A stretch of 64,000 nt of DNA from Lachnospiraceae bacterium MD308 (GTDB lineage Bacteria > Bacillota > Clostridia > Lachnospirales > Lachnospiraceae): positions 16,022-80,021 of the forward strand of contig VIQU02000021.1 of assembly GCA_010206225.2 (NCBI GenBank). Reading direction: 5' to 3'. The notes beneath the pieces are model-generated. The model saw nothing but the letters and a program-made list of their open reading frames with translations, was not told where the DNA came from and did no database searches. This document shows, one piece after another, positions 16,914 through 26,231 of the stretch; position 1 is the stretch's first letter; each line of letters opens with the position of its first letter. The position numbers and the translations under genes are program-made.

Positions 16914-17403
16914 AAACCAATCCTCTTTTACTGCCATCGGTTCGTCCTCGCTTTTAGTCGTTTTTCTTGTATTGTGTCTGGCAACCTTTGCCATCCTTTC
17001 TCTTTCAAGCGCCAAGAGCGACTATTCCTTCACAGAACGTCTGGCAAAGCACAAAAGCGATTATTACAAAGCATCTTCGCGGGCAGAACATACGGCTGCA
17101 GACATTGATCGTCTTTTAGAAAATACATATAGATCAAAAGCTATGTCTCAGGAAGAATATCTCGATGCTTTGAATCCGGTGATTTTAACCTATGAAACTG
17201 TTCCACTATCTTACAGCATGCAGGATAATGTACCTGTTATTTCCTATCAGATCCCGGTGGATGACAGACAGACGCTCTCTGTAGAGTTAAAGGTAACGAA
17301 TCCGAAGGAAAGCCTGAATTACTATGAAGTACAGACATGGCAGATTTCCTCATCAAAGGAATGGGAAAGCGATAATACGCTGAACCTTATGCCGATACAA
17401 TAA
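16900..17403 (+). CDS. Small one-TM protein, PilX-like position in the operon
   Basis: 167 residues: one TM helix (about 14-36, GSSSLLVVFLVLCLATFAIL), a long amphipathic helix with many K/R/E residues (SDYYKASSRAEHTAADIDRL) and a beta-rich C-terminus (VPVISYQIPVDDRQTLSVEL). The layout recalls PilX-type minor pilins, but similarity is only architectural. The start at 16900 is chosen over 16879 because AAGGAGG at 16886-16892 is correctly spaced. It overlaps the preceding gene by 14 bases and is followed by pilT after 28 bases. Confidence 0.75.
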   Translation: MKKDKNQSSFTAIGSSSLLVVFLVLCLATFAILSLSSAKSDYSFTERLAKHKSDYYKASSRAEHTAADIDRLLENTYRSKAMSQEEYLDALNPVILTYETVPLSYSMQDNVPVISYQIPVDDRQTLSVELKVTNPKESLNYYEVQTWQISSSKEWESDNTLNLMPIQ

Positions 17404-17431
17404 TCAGGAAAGCAAAAAGGAGATTTTTATT

Positions 17432-18487
17432 ATGAACTTACGAACAATATTAGAACAGGCAATTGAAGAAAAAGCTTCTGACGTATTTATTGTCTCAGGT
17501 CTTCCCGTTTCCTTCCGAAAAGACGGGGTGATAAAACGTGTGAATGAAGAAAGACTTCTTCCGCCGGATACAGAATCATTGCTGACAGAAATCTATCAGC
17601 ATGCCGGAGAGAGAGATCTGCGGATTCTGGAAGAGGGCGGAGATGATGACTTTTCCTTCGCAATTCAGGGACTGTCACGTTTCCGCGTCAGCGCCTATAA
17701 GCAGCGCGGAGCATTGTCCGCTGTTATTCGGATCATCACATTTGACTTACCCGACTTTAAGACACTGGGAATCCCGGAGTATATTATACATCTCGGAGAT
17801 ACCGGAAAGGGAATGGTTCTTGTGACCGGGCCTGCGGGCAGCGGGAAATCAACAACCCTCGCCTGCATGATAGACCAGATCAACAGGAATCAAAAGAAAC
17901 ACATTATCACATTGGAAGATCCGCTTGAATATCTTCACCGGCACAGCAGCAGTATCGTAAGTCAACGGGAGATCAACGTAGATACAGAGAGCTATGTTAC
18001 AGCCCTTCGGGCGGCTCTGCGCCAAAGCCCTGACGTTATACTTCTCGGGGAAATGCGTGATTACGAGACGATCAATGTCGCCATGACCGCCGCTGAGACC
18101 GGACATCTTCTTCTGTCCACTCTGCACACAATCGGCGCCGCCAATACCATCGACCGGATCATCGATGTATTTCCGGCAAGCCAGCAGAGACAGATCGCTG
18201 TCCAGCTCTCCATGACCTTGAACGCTGTTGTATCGCAGCAGCTTGTGCCGACTGTAGACGGGGGCGTTGCTCCCGCACTGGAGATTATGACTGTGACTCC
18301 TGCTATCCGCAATATGATCCGAGATAATAAAGTACATCAGATTGACGGTATGATCTACTCTTCTATGAAGGAAGACATGATCTCTATGGACGGTTCCCTG
18401 CTAAATCTGTATAAAGCAGGAACGATCAGCCGTGACACAGCAATAAAATATGCTTCTAACCCGGACATGCTGGGGAAAAAGTTATAA
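17432..18487 (+). CDS. pilT: PilT-type twitching/retraction ATPase
   Basis: 351-residue secretion ATPase. The order is an N-terminal PAS-like domain, Walker A GPAGSGKST (about 132-140), Asp box ITLEDPLEY, the PilT signature SPDVILLGEMRDYETI, His box HLLLSTLHT, and the C-terminal AIRNMIRDNK, close to the AIRNLIRE motif specific to PilT rather than PilB. It hydrolyses ATP as a cytoplasmic hexamer on the GspF/PilC platform. AAAGGAGA precedes the ATG. It is the last gene of the operon and the only ATPase in it, which is odd because retraction motors normally accompany an assembly motor. Confidence 0.93.
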   Translation: MNLRTILEQAIEEKASDVFIVSGLPVSFRKDGVIKRVNEERLLPPDTESLLTEIYQHAGERDLRILEEGGDDDFSFAIQGLSRFRVSAYKQRGALSAVIRIITFDLPDFKTLGIPEYIIHLGDTGKGMVLVTGPAGSGKSTTLACMIDQINRNQKKHIITLEDPLEYLHRHSSSIVSQREINVDTESYVTALRAALRQSPDVILLGEMRDYETINVAMTAAETGHLLLSTLHTIGAANTIDRIIDVFPASQQRQIAVQLSMTLNAVVSQQLVPTVDGGVAPALEIMTVTPAIRNMIRDNKVHQIDGMIYSSMKEDMISMDGSLLNLYKAGTISRDTAIKYASNPDMLGKKL

Positions 18488-18489
18488 AA

Positions 18490-18537
18490 CAGAGCAGCCA
18501 GCCCAAAGAATCTATGGACCGGCTGTTCTGATTTTAT
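18490..18537. terminator. Terminator between pilT and the convergent kinase-like gene
   Basis: Stem CAGAGCAGCC (18490-18499) pairs with GGCTGTTCTG (18521-18530), with one G-T pair, and is followed by ATTTTATT. It lies 3 bases past the pilT stop and may also serve the convergent gene. Confidence 0.75.
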
Positions 18538-19601
18538 TCTTCCTCTCCCTTGAACATCCGAAGTATCATATCAACGGAACCTTGGATCCCATAGCTTGCG
18601 CTGTTGACGCAGAGATCATAATTCATTGCTTTCCCCCACTCAAGCCCCGTATAGAACTTAAAGTATCTGACATGCTTTTTATCAAGCCTGTTTAACATCT
18701 CTCTCGCCTTTTTCTCACTGAGTCTTGGATTCACTGACATTACCCTTCTAAGCCTCTGTTCAAAAGGCGCTGTGATATAGATACTGATATGGGGGATCTT
18801 ATTATTGGCAAGTATCACATCAGCACACCGCCCCATAACGACAAAATCTTCTTTCTTCGCCATATCGCAGATCAACTGGCTCTGGTTGAAAAAGATTGCA
18901 TCCTTTTTCGGCAGTCCGTGATAGCGGCTGAATTCCTTAAGTTTTTGACGAAGCGTCACCTTCTGCTCTGTTGCAAATGCCGGTCGAGTATCTACATAAC
19001 GGTCCTTATTCTCCTGATCCAGAATATAAGGAAACCCGCCTTTATCATATACATGATCCTTCTCTGCTTCCAGACGCCTCAATACCTCACTGAAAATCTC
19101 CGCATCATAATAATTAATCTTAAGCTTATCCGCCAGCGTAAATCCAATCTCGCTGCCGCCGCTTCCAAAAGTCCGCCCAATACAGATGATTGTATGATCC
19201 TTTTCTGAAAACCGAGTATGAAGACTTGTTTTATTCAGCCTTGACCTCTGCTCATTGAGCACATCTCCCTCCGCAAAGCTGGTCGGAAGACTCGTAACAT
19301 CTGAAAGGATCTTATCGTATTCGATCATAAGCTCCTTTTTCACCTGACGTTCCTGAATGGTCCGCGCCATATTACTGATCAGGGCAAGGTCGCTGCGCAC
19401 GATATGCCCCTGATTGCGGGCAAGCATCTCCCAGACAAGCTCTTCTACGCACCGCTCTCTGTCCTTGGTGAACACACGTCCAAGAGAAGAGCCAAGATGT
19501 TCATACACCTTCGTATCAAGCTCATAGATCCGCTCCGCCAGTACACGAAGATCCTCCTCTTTGTACTCTGACGAATGACGTTTTTCCGGAATATAATTCA
19601 T
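18534..19601 (-). CDS. Cytidylate-kinase-like protein with extra N-terminal domain
   Basis: 355 residues. About 1-130 is a helical region of no recognised family (ELDTKVYEHLGSSLGRVFTKDRERCVEELVWEML). About 135-350 matches the cytidylate kinase-like family: a P-loop region ICIGRTFGSGGSEIG, YYDAEIFSEVLRR, VVMGRCADVILANN and HISIYITAPFEQRL. The family shares the CMK fold, but substrates are mostly unknown; it is not the housekeeping cmk. It starts 13 bases downstream of the antiporter gene stop on the same strand, so the two are probably an operon. Confidence 0.8.
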   Translation of the reverse strand: MNYIPEKRHSSEYKEEDLRVLAERIYELDTKVYEHLGSSLGRVFTKDRERCVEELVWEMLARNQGHIVRSDLALISNMARTIQERQVKKELMIEYDKILSDVTSLPTSFAEGDVLNEQRSRLNKTSLHTRFSEKDHTIICIGRTFGSGGSEIGFTLADKLKINYYDAEIFSEVLRRLEAEKDHVYDKGGFPYILDQENKDRYVDTRPAFATEQKVTLRQKLKEFSRYHGLPKKDAIFFNQSQLICDMAKKEDFVVMGRCADVILANNKIPHISIYITAPFEQRLRRVMSVNPRLSEKKAREMLNRLDKKHVRYFKFYTGLEWGKAMNYDLCVNSASYGIQGSVDMILRMFKGEEE

Positions 19602-19613
19602 CTCTCACACCTC

Positions 19614-20954
19614 CTACCTGAAAAACACAAGCGTATCCAGCAAAAATACTGGAACCAAGATACAAAATGACCACACGATATATCCGAAAAAGGAAGGCAT
19701 ATGAATACCATTTTCATCAGAAATAGACTTCACCATAAAGTTCGGCGCATTTCCAATATATGTATTCGCCCCCATGAATACCGCGCCACAGGAAATCGCT
19801 GTCAGCATCCCCACCGGAATCCTTCCAAGCGTTGTAGCAAGTCCATTGGTAAACTCCATCGCTCCCGAAGTTGTCAGGAACACGAGGTAAGTCGGCGTAT
19901 TGTCAAGGAAGCTTGAGAGCGCTCCTGTCACCCAGAACATCTCCATCGGTTTGGTAAGACCAAGACTTCCTCCCACACTCTTAAGCAACATCAGCGCCGG
20001 CTGCATAGTAATGAATATTCCTGCAAATAATACGGCAACCTCCTTGATCGCTCCCCATGTGAAATGGTTCTTCTTGCGGATCTTCCCACTTGTCGTCTTA
20101 AAGGATAAGAGCGCTGCCAAAAGTATGATTCCCATCTCGATCATCGCCGGATACGTCAAAGTAACTTCACCAAAGATATGAATCCCCTTAACAGTCCCTT
20201 CTGCCGTCTTAAAGGCCGGAAGATCCGGCAACATTCCACTTAAGATGACTGCGGCTACAATCATCCCGATAAATATCAGGTTGTGAAGTCCTTTAATGGA
20301 AATCCTCGTTCCCGGCTTACTGATATCCGGCACTCGCCCTCTGGCAATCTCCCGGCAGTAATTTTTCCGGTCGATCCAGTAAAATACAAACAACAGGATC
20401 ACCATATTAAACACCAGAATCGGGAACAGGTGCAGACTCCACGCAAATGGAACACCTCTGGAAAACCCCATCAAAAGCGGCGGATCGCCGATCGGCGTAA
20501 GACATCCTCCAATGTTTGACACAAGAAAGATAAAAAATACCATAATGTGCTTTCTGTGCCTTCTCCACGAGTTCATCTTGATGATTGGACGGACCATCAG
20601 CATACTGGATCCTGTCGTCCCGATCAGGCTGGAAAGCAGCGTCCCAATCGTAAGCAGAATGATATTGACTCTCGGAGAGCCTGCAAGGTCCCCCTCCATC
20701 GTAATATTTCCCGACACACAGAACAGCCCGAACAAAAGGACGATGAATGATAGATAATCTCCGATAATACATTCCAGTACTGTCTCCGCCGCTTTTCCAA
20801 CACCAAAGGTAACGCCGAAAGGAATGATAAATAAAAGAGACCAGAACGCAGCCACAATTGGCTGATGGCTCTCCCACCACTCTCCCTTAACCAGCGGCAT
20901 TACCGCAATACAAAGCAATATCCCGATAAACGGGATGCAAAATGCTATACTCAT
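19614..20954 (-). CDS. NhaD-type sodium:proton antiporter
   Basis: 446-residue polytopic protein with about 11 TM helices in the ion-transporter superfamily that includes NhaD, ArsB and CitM. Visible family landmarks are NITMEGDLAGSPRVN, IGTTGSSMLMVRPIIKMN, SNIGGCLTPIGDPPLLMGFSRGVPF and SSFLDNTPTYLVF, plus a C-terminal AISCGAVFMGANTYIGNAPNFM. Na+/H+ exchange is the best guess. The start at 20954 is chosen for its AAGGGGG ribosome site; upstream codons to 21014 lack one. It is followed by the cytidylate-kinase-like gene. Confidence 0.85.
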   Translation of the reverse strand: MSIAFCIPFIGILLCIAVMPLVKGEWWESHQPIVAAFWSLLFIIPFGVTFGVGKAAETVLECIIGDYLSFIVLLFGLFCVSGNITMEGDLAGSPRVNIILLTIGTLLSSLIGTTGSSMLMVRPIIKMNSWRRHRKHIMVFFIFLVSNIGGCLTPIGDPPLLMGFSRGVPFAWSLHLFPILVFNMVILLFVFYWIDRKNYCREIARGRVPDISKPGTRISIKGLHNLIFIGMIVAAVILSGMLPDLPAFKTAEGTVKGIHIFGEVTLTYPAMIEMGIILLAALLSFKTTSGKIRKKNHFTWGAIKEVAVLFAGIFITMQPALMLLKSVGGSLGLTKPMEMFWVTGALSSFLDNTPTYLVFLTTSGAMEFTNGLATTLGRIPVGMLTAISCGAVFMGANTYIGNAPNFMVKSISDENGIHMPSFFGYIVWSFCILVPVFLLDTLVFFR

Positions 20955-21077
20955 ATCAAAGCCCCCTTCAAAAATTCCAGCACTTATTTTAATCAGAAGA
21001 GGGCGCAAAATCAATATATAAAACTGTTAGAAAATTCGTCTGAATTTGCCAAAAATTTAAAAATATGCACAAATTTT

Positions 21078-23663
21078 TTATTCTGCTCTTCTCATCCTTT
21101 CTACAACACTGATCTTACCGATTTTCTGGTAACACACAACCGGAACGAAAAGCACCACGATCATAATCGCGGGAATACATAGTATCACCGGAGCTACCGT
21201 AAGCTTCCATGTAAAGAAGAAGAAACCTTCTCCCAGATTTTTTACCGCTGTTACGCTTATGATAATGCTTAATATGATTGCGCAGACCGCCGTGTACAGC
21301 GCGTAATACCCGCCTTCAAAACACAGCATGCTCTTTAACTGCCCGCCTGTCATTCCTACGGCCTCCATCATGGCAAACTCCTGCTTTCTGGATACTACAG
21401 AGGTCACCATCGTATTGATAAAGTTAAGAATTCCGATCACCGCCAAGATAAATGCCAGCAGCCCTCCCACCAGTGCATACATATCCTTCTGGGAATCAAA
21501 CTGCGCTACAATACTCGCCTTGGATGTATAGGCAAGGTCTTCATTTACATTTTCACAGTAATCTGCCATCCACTGCTCTATCTTCTCTTCCTGTTCCTTC
21601 TCCACATCGAATATAGTGCGCATCGGCTGCTGCTCTCCCATCAGATCCAAATATTCCTCTTCCGGGAGGATATAATTACAGTCAAACAGCCCAAAATGCC
21701 GTATTCCGCAGGAATAAGGCATATCCGCGGCCGCAAGCACCTCATATTCTCTTGTCTCTCCCGCTTCATTGCTCACAGTCACCTTATCGCCCGGTTCAAA
21801 ATAATTGATGCCTTTTTCATCCGTAATCATATACCGGGTTGCAATCACATATTTCCCGGTGGAAAATTTTCCCCAGTCAAGCGTCCCTTCCGGATTTTCC
21901 AGCTTTTCCATAACCATCTTTCCTACTCCATAGACTTTACCGTCAACCATGTCCTGTTCGCGGTAATCATCTATGCCCGGAGCATCATCCCCCTCCATTC
22001 CCATCATCTCGTCAAAATTTTTCTTCACTTCCAGATTTCCAAAGATCCGCTCCTCCAACAGTTCATATGCCTCGTCGGTAAATGTAGGGGCAATCTCTTT
22101 CATATAAATGTTTCCCACATCCTCAATGCCCTTTTGTTTTTCAAGAGCAGCTAAAAATTCCTTTGTCACACCGTCCGTTACGATGGAATTATAATCAATA
22201 GAAAAATTATCAAGCGTCGCATCCGCGACTGAAAAATCGCTGACTGTCATAGAAGCTACGAATTTATCCATATCAAACCCCTGAAGCAGGCTGTATATAC
22301 TATTCAGCATCACGAGAGCCATAGACAAAGATGCTACCACGACTACAATTTTTTTCCTATTCCTCCTGATATTCTGAAATGCCATAGTTCTTGGGCTTAC
22401 CCGTTTTGTCTTCTTAGCTTTCTTTTTGCCCGCGGACTCATCCTGTCCTTCCGTATATCTGACTGCCTCAATCGGCGATACTCTGGATGCGATCCGGCAC
22501 GGCTTAATACAGCTTATGAATACCGTAACAAAGGAAAATATCACTGCGCCGGCAAATACCCACACATTCAGCACGACTTTCGTGTCCGTCGTCCTTGAAA
22601 ACACAAGCCTGCCCATCACTACGGGAAGGAGCAGCTTCCCCACCGCTGTTCCGACAATCACCCCTGCCGGAATTCCATAAAGAGACAGCATATATGCCTG
22701 CCGGCGTACCATCCTGCGCAGCTGCCTTCCCGTCGTTCCGATTGTCTTAAGCAGTCCGTAATACCGGATGTCATGGTATACATTGATATAAAATATATTA
22801 TAAATGATCAGATATCCCGACATAAGAATCACAAAAAGGAGCACCGCGATCAGCAGAGTCATCTCCATGTCCATCTCTCCGCCTACATATGCCCAGTTAA
22901 TCCCTGTATCAATATCTTCCGGAAATCCGCAGCGTCTGGCAAGCTCTGCCGCCTGCTCTTCCAGATAAAAGCTGCTCTTAAAATTAAAATCAGCCATGAT
23001 CCTTCCTGCATAATCGGAAGCGTCTACTGCTGTCTCCATAGCTGACACCGTCGGAGCCGGAGCTGCCTTTTTGGCATATTCTTCCGATACCAGTACAATC
23101 TGAGACTGTGCAATCGTATCTCCCTTAAAATATCCGCTCAAAGTAAAAGTTTTCTTAATAGGCTCATGATCATTTATTTTCAGGCTTAAGGGCACTTTCT
23201 CCCCGACCTTGCATGGTATGCCAAGCTTTTCAAGCACCAGGTCGCTAGTTACGATCTCATCTTCCTTTTTGGGCATATGTCCAACCTCCGGATAGCAGAA
23301 AGAAAACTTTGCATCCAAATCCTCATAAAAGCTTACCTCCGTATGGAGTTTAAGAAGCTCCTGATTCACCGCATCCGCCACAATGATTCTGTAAGAGACT
23401 TCCTTAAGCTCCTGATCCTTCTTTACGATATCGTATTCTTCCGGGAGCAGATATTTGAACCCTGCGTGGGCGCTGCCTCCTACCTGACGCATCGTTTCTT
23501 CCTGCTGCTTTTTTACCATGCTTCCGCCTACGGTAAACAACGTTGTAAAAAGAACAGTTGTCAAAGCAATCGCCAGAACTGCTATGATATTCCTCCCCTT
23601 GCCTGCCTTCCTTGTCCTGTCTGCGATCCGGTTGACGACTTTCTGATTTTTAATCTTATTCAT
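21078..23663 (-). CDS. FtsX/MacB-type ABC transporter permease
   Basis: 861-residue permease: TM1 at about 18-40, a large extracellular region, three TM helices with the FtsX motif YYGLLKTIGTTGRQLRRMVRRQ, a cytoplasmic basic stretch (SAGKKKAKKTKR), another TM, a second extracellular domain, and a final FtsX domain (NFINTMVTSVVSRKQEFAMMEAVGMT). It pairs with the ATPase directly upstream. The start at 23663 overlaps the ATPase stop by 8 bases and follows GGTGAGG, so translation is coupled. Such exporters commonly expel or release antimicrobial peptides or lipoproteins from the membrane; together with the adjacent two-component genes this is a probable envelope-stress or peptide-resistance module. 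Confidence 0.9.
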   Translation of the reverse strand: MNKIKNQKVVNRIADRTRKAGKGRNIIAVLAIALTTVLFTTLFTVGGSMVKKQQEETMRQVGGSAHAGFKYLLPEEYDIVKKDQELKEVSYRIIVADAVNQELLKLHTEVSFYEDLDAKFSFCYPEVGHMPKKEDEIVTSDLVLEKLGIPCKVGEKVPLSLKINDHEPIKKTFTLSGYFKGDTIAQSQIVLVSEEYAKKAAPAPTVSAMETAVDASDYAGRIMADFNFKSSFYLEEQAAELARRCGFPEDIDTGINWAYVGGEMDMEMTLLIAVLLFVILMSGYLIIYNIFYINVYHDIRYYGLLKTIGTTGRQLRRMVRRQAYMLSLYGIPAGVIVGTAVGKLLLPVVMGRLVFSRTTDTKVVLNVWVFAGAVIFSFVTVFISCIKPCRIASRVSPIEAVRYTEGQDESAGKKKAKKTKRVSPRTMAFQNIRRNRKKIVVVVASLSMALVMLNSIYSLLQGFDMDKFVASMTVSDFSVADATLDNFSIDYNSIVTDGVTKEFLAALEKQKGIEDVGNIYMKEIAPTFTDEAYELLEERIFGNLEVKKNFDEMMGMEGDDAPGIDDYREQDMVDGKVYGVGKMVMEKLENPEGTLDWGKFSTGKYVIATRYMITDEKGINYFEPGDKVTVSNEAGETREYEVLAAADMPYSCGIRHFGLFDCNYILPEEEYLDLMGEQQPMRTIFDVEKEQEEKIEQWMADYCENVNEDLAYTSKASIVAQFDSQKDMYALVGGLLAFILAVIGILNFINTMVTSVVSRKQEFAMMEAVGMTGGQLKSMLCFEGGYYALYTAVCAIILSIIISVTAVKNLGEGFFFFTWKLTVAPVILCIPAIMIVVLFVPVVCYQKIGKISVVERMRRAE

Positions 23664-24384
23664 CTGCCTCACCGCCTTCTCCCGGGATTTTCCTTCTTCC
23701 AATATCATCCGGTTCGTACCCTTCTGATATCTTTCCGTCCTCAATCCGGATGATCCGGTCGGCTAACTGAGCAATCTCCTCATTGTGGGTAATCATGATG
23801 ATTGTCTGCGCGAACTTCTCACCTGTCACCTTCAAAAGTCCTAAAACATCTTGACTTGTTCTGGAATCTAAGTTCCCGGTAGGCTCATCCGCAAGGAGGA
23901 TAGATGGTTTTGCAGCAAGCGCTCTGGCGATAGCTACTCTCTGCTGCTGTCCGCCTGACAACTGGCTTGGCAGACTTTGTAATCTGTCTTTCAACCCCAG
24001 AACATCAATCACCCTGTCCACATATGCCCGATCTACCGTATTTCCGTCAAGCTCAATGGGCAGCACGATATTCTCATAGGCATTCAGCACCGGCACCAGA
24101 TTGTAGCTCTGGAACACAAAGCCGATCTTTCGTCTGCGGAATACGCACAATGCGTCATTTTTAAGCTTCCCGATGTTCTTATCATCCACATACACCTCTC
24201 CTGAAGTTGGTATGTCTAATCCTCCAAGCATATGAAGAAGCGTTGATTTCCCGCTGCCGCTTGTTCCTACAACAGCGACAAATTCTCCGCGCTCAACGAA
24301 AAGATTCACACCGTCTAATGCCTTCACCTGATTTTCACCGCTGCCGTAATATTTTTTTAAATTTCTTGTTCTTAATACTGCCAT
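23656..24384 (-). CDS. ABC transporter ATP-binding protein (LolD/MacB type)
   Basis: 242-residue ATPase: Walker A GTSGSGKST (about 40-48), Q-loop in FVFQSYNLVPVLNAYENIVLP, signature LSGGQQQR (about 141-148), Walker B ILLADEPTG, and the H-loop in MITHNEE. The NLVPVLNAYENI text is typical of the LolD/MacB/Bce ATPase group that partners FtsX-type permeases. It overlaps the permease start. A hairpin lies between this gene and the histidine kinase gene upstream, so it may have its own promoter or be reached by read-through. Confidence 0.95.
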   Translation of the reverse strand: MAVLRTRNLKKYYGSGENQVKALDGVNLFVERGEFVAVVGTSGSGKSTLLHMLGGLDIPTSGEVYVDDKNIGKLKNDALCVFRRRKIGFVFQSYNLVPVLNAYENIVLPIELDGNTVDRAYVDRVIDVLGLKDRLQSLPSQLSGGQQQRVAIARALAAKPSILLADEPTGNLDSRTSQDVLGLLKVTGEKFAQTIIMITHNEEIAQLADRIIRIEDGKISEGYEPDDIGRRKIPGEGGEADE

Positions 24385-24413
24385 AATGACTCCCTTCTGC
24401 CGTCCAGAAAATG

Positions 24414-24438
24414 TAAAAGGACAGCTTTTATACTGTCC
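24414..24438 (-). terminator. Hairpin between kinase and ABC transporter genes
   Basis: GGACAG (24438-24433 on the minus strand) pairs with CTGTCC (24424-24419) across an 8-base loop and is followed by TTTTA. It is short; it may act as a partial terminator that lowers transporter expression relative to the two-component genes. Confidence 0.5.
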
Positions 24439-24506
24439 TCATTGTATCACCCTGTTCTTTCTGTAATCTTTCAGGAAACTAACAAGTGTGAAAGAATTCG
24501 TTTGCT

Positions 24507-25382
24507 CTACATATGCCTCCTCTGCAGATATAGTATAAATTCCGCCCCTTTTCCCGCCCCCGGCTTTACTTTAATATAACCATTTTCCCTTCGGATAATC
24601 TCTCTTGCAAGATACAGTCCGATTCCCACGCCGTCTTCTTCATGTACCTCTTTAGCCCTGTAAAACCGCTGAAATATTCTGGCGGTATCTGTCTCGCGGA
24701 TTCCCTGCCCAAAGTCCTTCACCGAAACAGCCGCATACAGTTCATATTCTGTCACTGTCAGGACTACCCTGCTGCCGGAGGGAGAATATTTCACCGCATT
24801 ATCCACAATATTCCCCAGCGCTTCCTTTGTCCACTTCCTATCATAGTATGCTGTCCCCGAACCCGTATACGTATTTACGATTTCCACATTCTTTTGCCCC
24901 GCTTTTGGCAGAACATCCCCAATCACTGCATCTAACAACTCAGAAATACTCTGACGCTTCGGCTTTACCTCTACAATATTGCTTTCCAGCCTCGACATCT
25001 TCGTCAATGACTGAATCAGAAAACCAAGCTTTTCCACCTGCCTGTCAATCTCCGCAAGCATTTTAAGACTCTCCTGCCTGAGTTCATCCTCTTCCAATCC
25101 CAGCTCATCTGCCTTAAGTTTTTCCTTTAAAAGTTCCGTATACAGCCGGATATTTGCCATAGGCGTCTTTGTCTGATGGGAAATGTCGGACACCAGTTCT
25201 TTGACTCTATTCTTCTCCTTCTCTACATTCTCTCTGGACAGTACAGACGCTCCCAAAAATTGCTTCCACTTGCATTCCACTTTTGACAATTTGGACTCGT
25301 CATAATCGGATTCCTCAAATGTACCCGCAATCGCTTCATCCAGCATATGATCCAGCCGGTCTAAGGTTTTTTGTCCGAACAT
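24507..25382 (-). CDS. Soluble sensor histidine kinase without membrane segments
   Basis: 291 residues. The HisKA box is SDISHQTKTPMANIR with His69; the HATPase domain follows with N box LGNIVDNAVKYSP, DFGQGI, RIFQRFYRA and GVGIGLYLAREI. No TM helix or signal is present: the first 60 residues are hydrophilic and helical. The gene overlaps the response regulator by 22 bases and GGGAGAT precedes its ATG. Kinases beside FtsX-type exporters often rely on the transporter as sensor (established for Bce systems, where the kinase is nonetheless membrane-bound). Here a fully cytoplasmic kinase must get its signal from inside or through contact with the permease. Confidence 0.88.
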   Translation of the reverse strand: MFGQKTLDRLDHMLDEAIAGTFEESDYDESKLSKVECKWKQFLGASVLSRENVEKEKNRVKELVSDISHQTKTPMANIRLYTELLKEKLKADELGLEEDELRQESLKMLAEIDRQVEKLGFLIQSLTKMSRLESNIVEVKPKRQSISELLDAVIGDVLPKAGQKNVEIVNTYTGSGTAYYDRKWTKEALGNIVDNAVKYSPSGSRVVLTVTEYELYAAVSVKDFGQGIRETDTARIFQRFYRAKEVHEEDGVGIGLYLAREIIRRENGYIKVKPGAGKGAEFILYLQRRHM

Positions 25383-26062
25383 GACTTATCTCCCTTCTTC
25401 CACATATATCCCTGCCCATATATCGTCTTAATATAAGAAATATCGTCTCTTTTATCCTCAAGCTTGCTCCTTAAACGGTTTACTGTAACCGAAAGGGCGT
25501 TTTCATCTACATACTCCCCGCCGTCGCTCCACAGTCTGTCAATCAATATATTCCTTGTAAGCACTCTTCCCCTGTTTTCCACAAAGAGCCTTAGAAGCTT
25601 CTGTTCATTTACGCTTAAAGAGAGCGGCTGGCCTTCCCGGGTAAATACAAGGCTTCCGAAATCAAAGAATAAACCATCCTCCTCATATACATAAGAGCTC
25701 TGGCTCCTGCCCCTGCGCATAAGCGCCTGTATCCTTGCGCGAAGCACCGCCAGACTGAAGGGCTTGGCCATATAATCGTCCGCCCCCAATGTAAGTCCCA
25801 TGACCTCATCCATCTCCATATCGTTTGCCGTAAGCACCAGTACCGGGAGCTGCGAGCGTTCTCTCACCCACTTAAGATAATCGTAACCGCTCCCGTCCGG
25901 AAGATTCACATCCAGTATGATAAGCTCAGGATATTTTTCCCCAAAAGATTCTTTTGCCTCTCTGACCGCCGCATCCTGTATAAATTCCAGATCAGGCTCC
26001 TTAAGCGCCAGCACGATCCCATCGCTTAAAGCCCTGTCGTCCTCTACTATCTGAATTATCAT
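25361..26062 (-). CDS. OmpR/PhoB-family response regulator
   Basis: 233 residues: receiver domain with the acidic pocket IVEDD, phospho-acceptor Asp in LIILDVNLPDG (about 51), Thr in VLTAND and Lys in DYMAKPF, then a winged-helix Trans_reg_C domain (LSLSVNEQKLLRLFVENRGRVLTRNILIDRLW...VNRLRSKL). It is the first gene of the regulator-kinase-ABC-permease set and overlaps the kinase. GAAGGA precedes the ATG. The likely targets are the ABC genes downstream. Confidence 0.95.
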   Translation of the reverse strand: MIIQIVEDDRALSDGIVLALKEPDLEFIQDAAVREAKESFGEKYPELIILDVNLPDGSGYDYLKWVRERSQLPVLVLTANDMEMDEVMGLTLGADDYMAKPFSLAVLRARIQALMRRGRSQSSYVYEEDGLFFDFGSLVFTREGQPLSLSVNEQKLLRLFVENRGRVLTRNILIDRLWSDGGEYVDENALSVTVNRLRSKLEDKRDDISYIKTIYGQGYMWKKGDKSCSDKKP

Positions 26063-26188
26063 CCTTCTCCTCCACCTCTGCGGATAAACCGCTCACTCTT
26101 CCAAATCCTTATATGTCACATAGTGTAACACGTTAGACTGCTTTTATCAAACCGGACAATTACATTTTACCAAATCAAAACTTCTGTC

Positions 26189-26217
26189 TTCCAATAAAGT
26201 CTTCTCTGTAGTATACT
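26189..26217 (+). promoter_or_regulatory. Candidate promoter of azlCD
   Basis: TATACT at 26212-26217 with a weak TTCCAA box at 26189-26194 and 17-base spacing, about 15 bases before the structured azlC leader. Confidence 0.35.
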
Positions 26218-26231
26218 AAAAGATAAAATCA

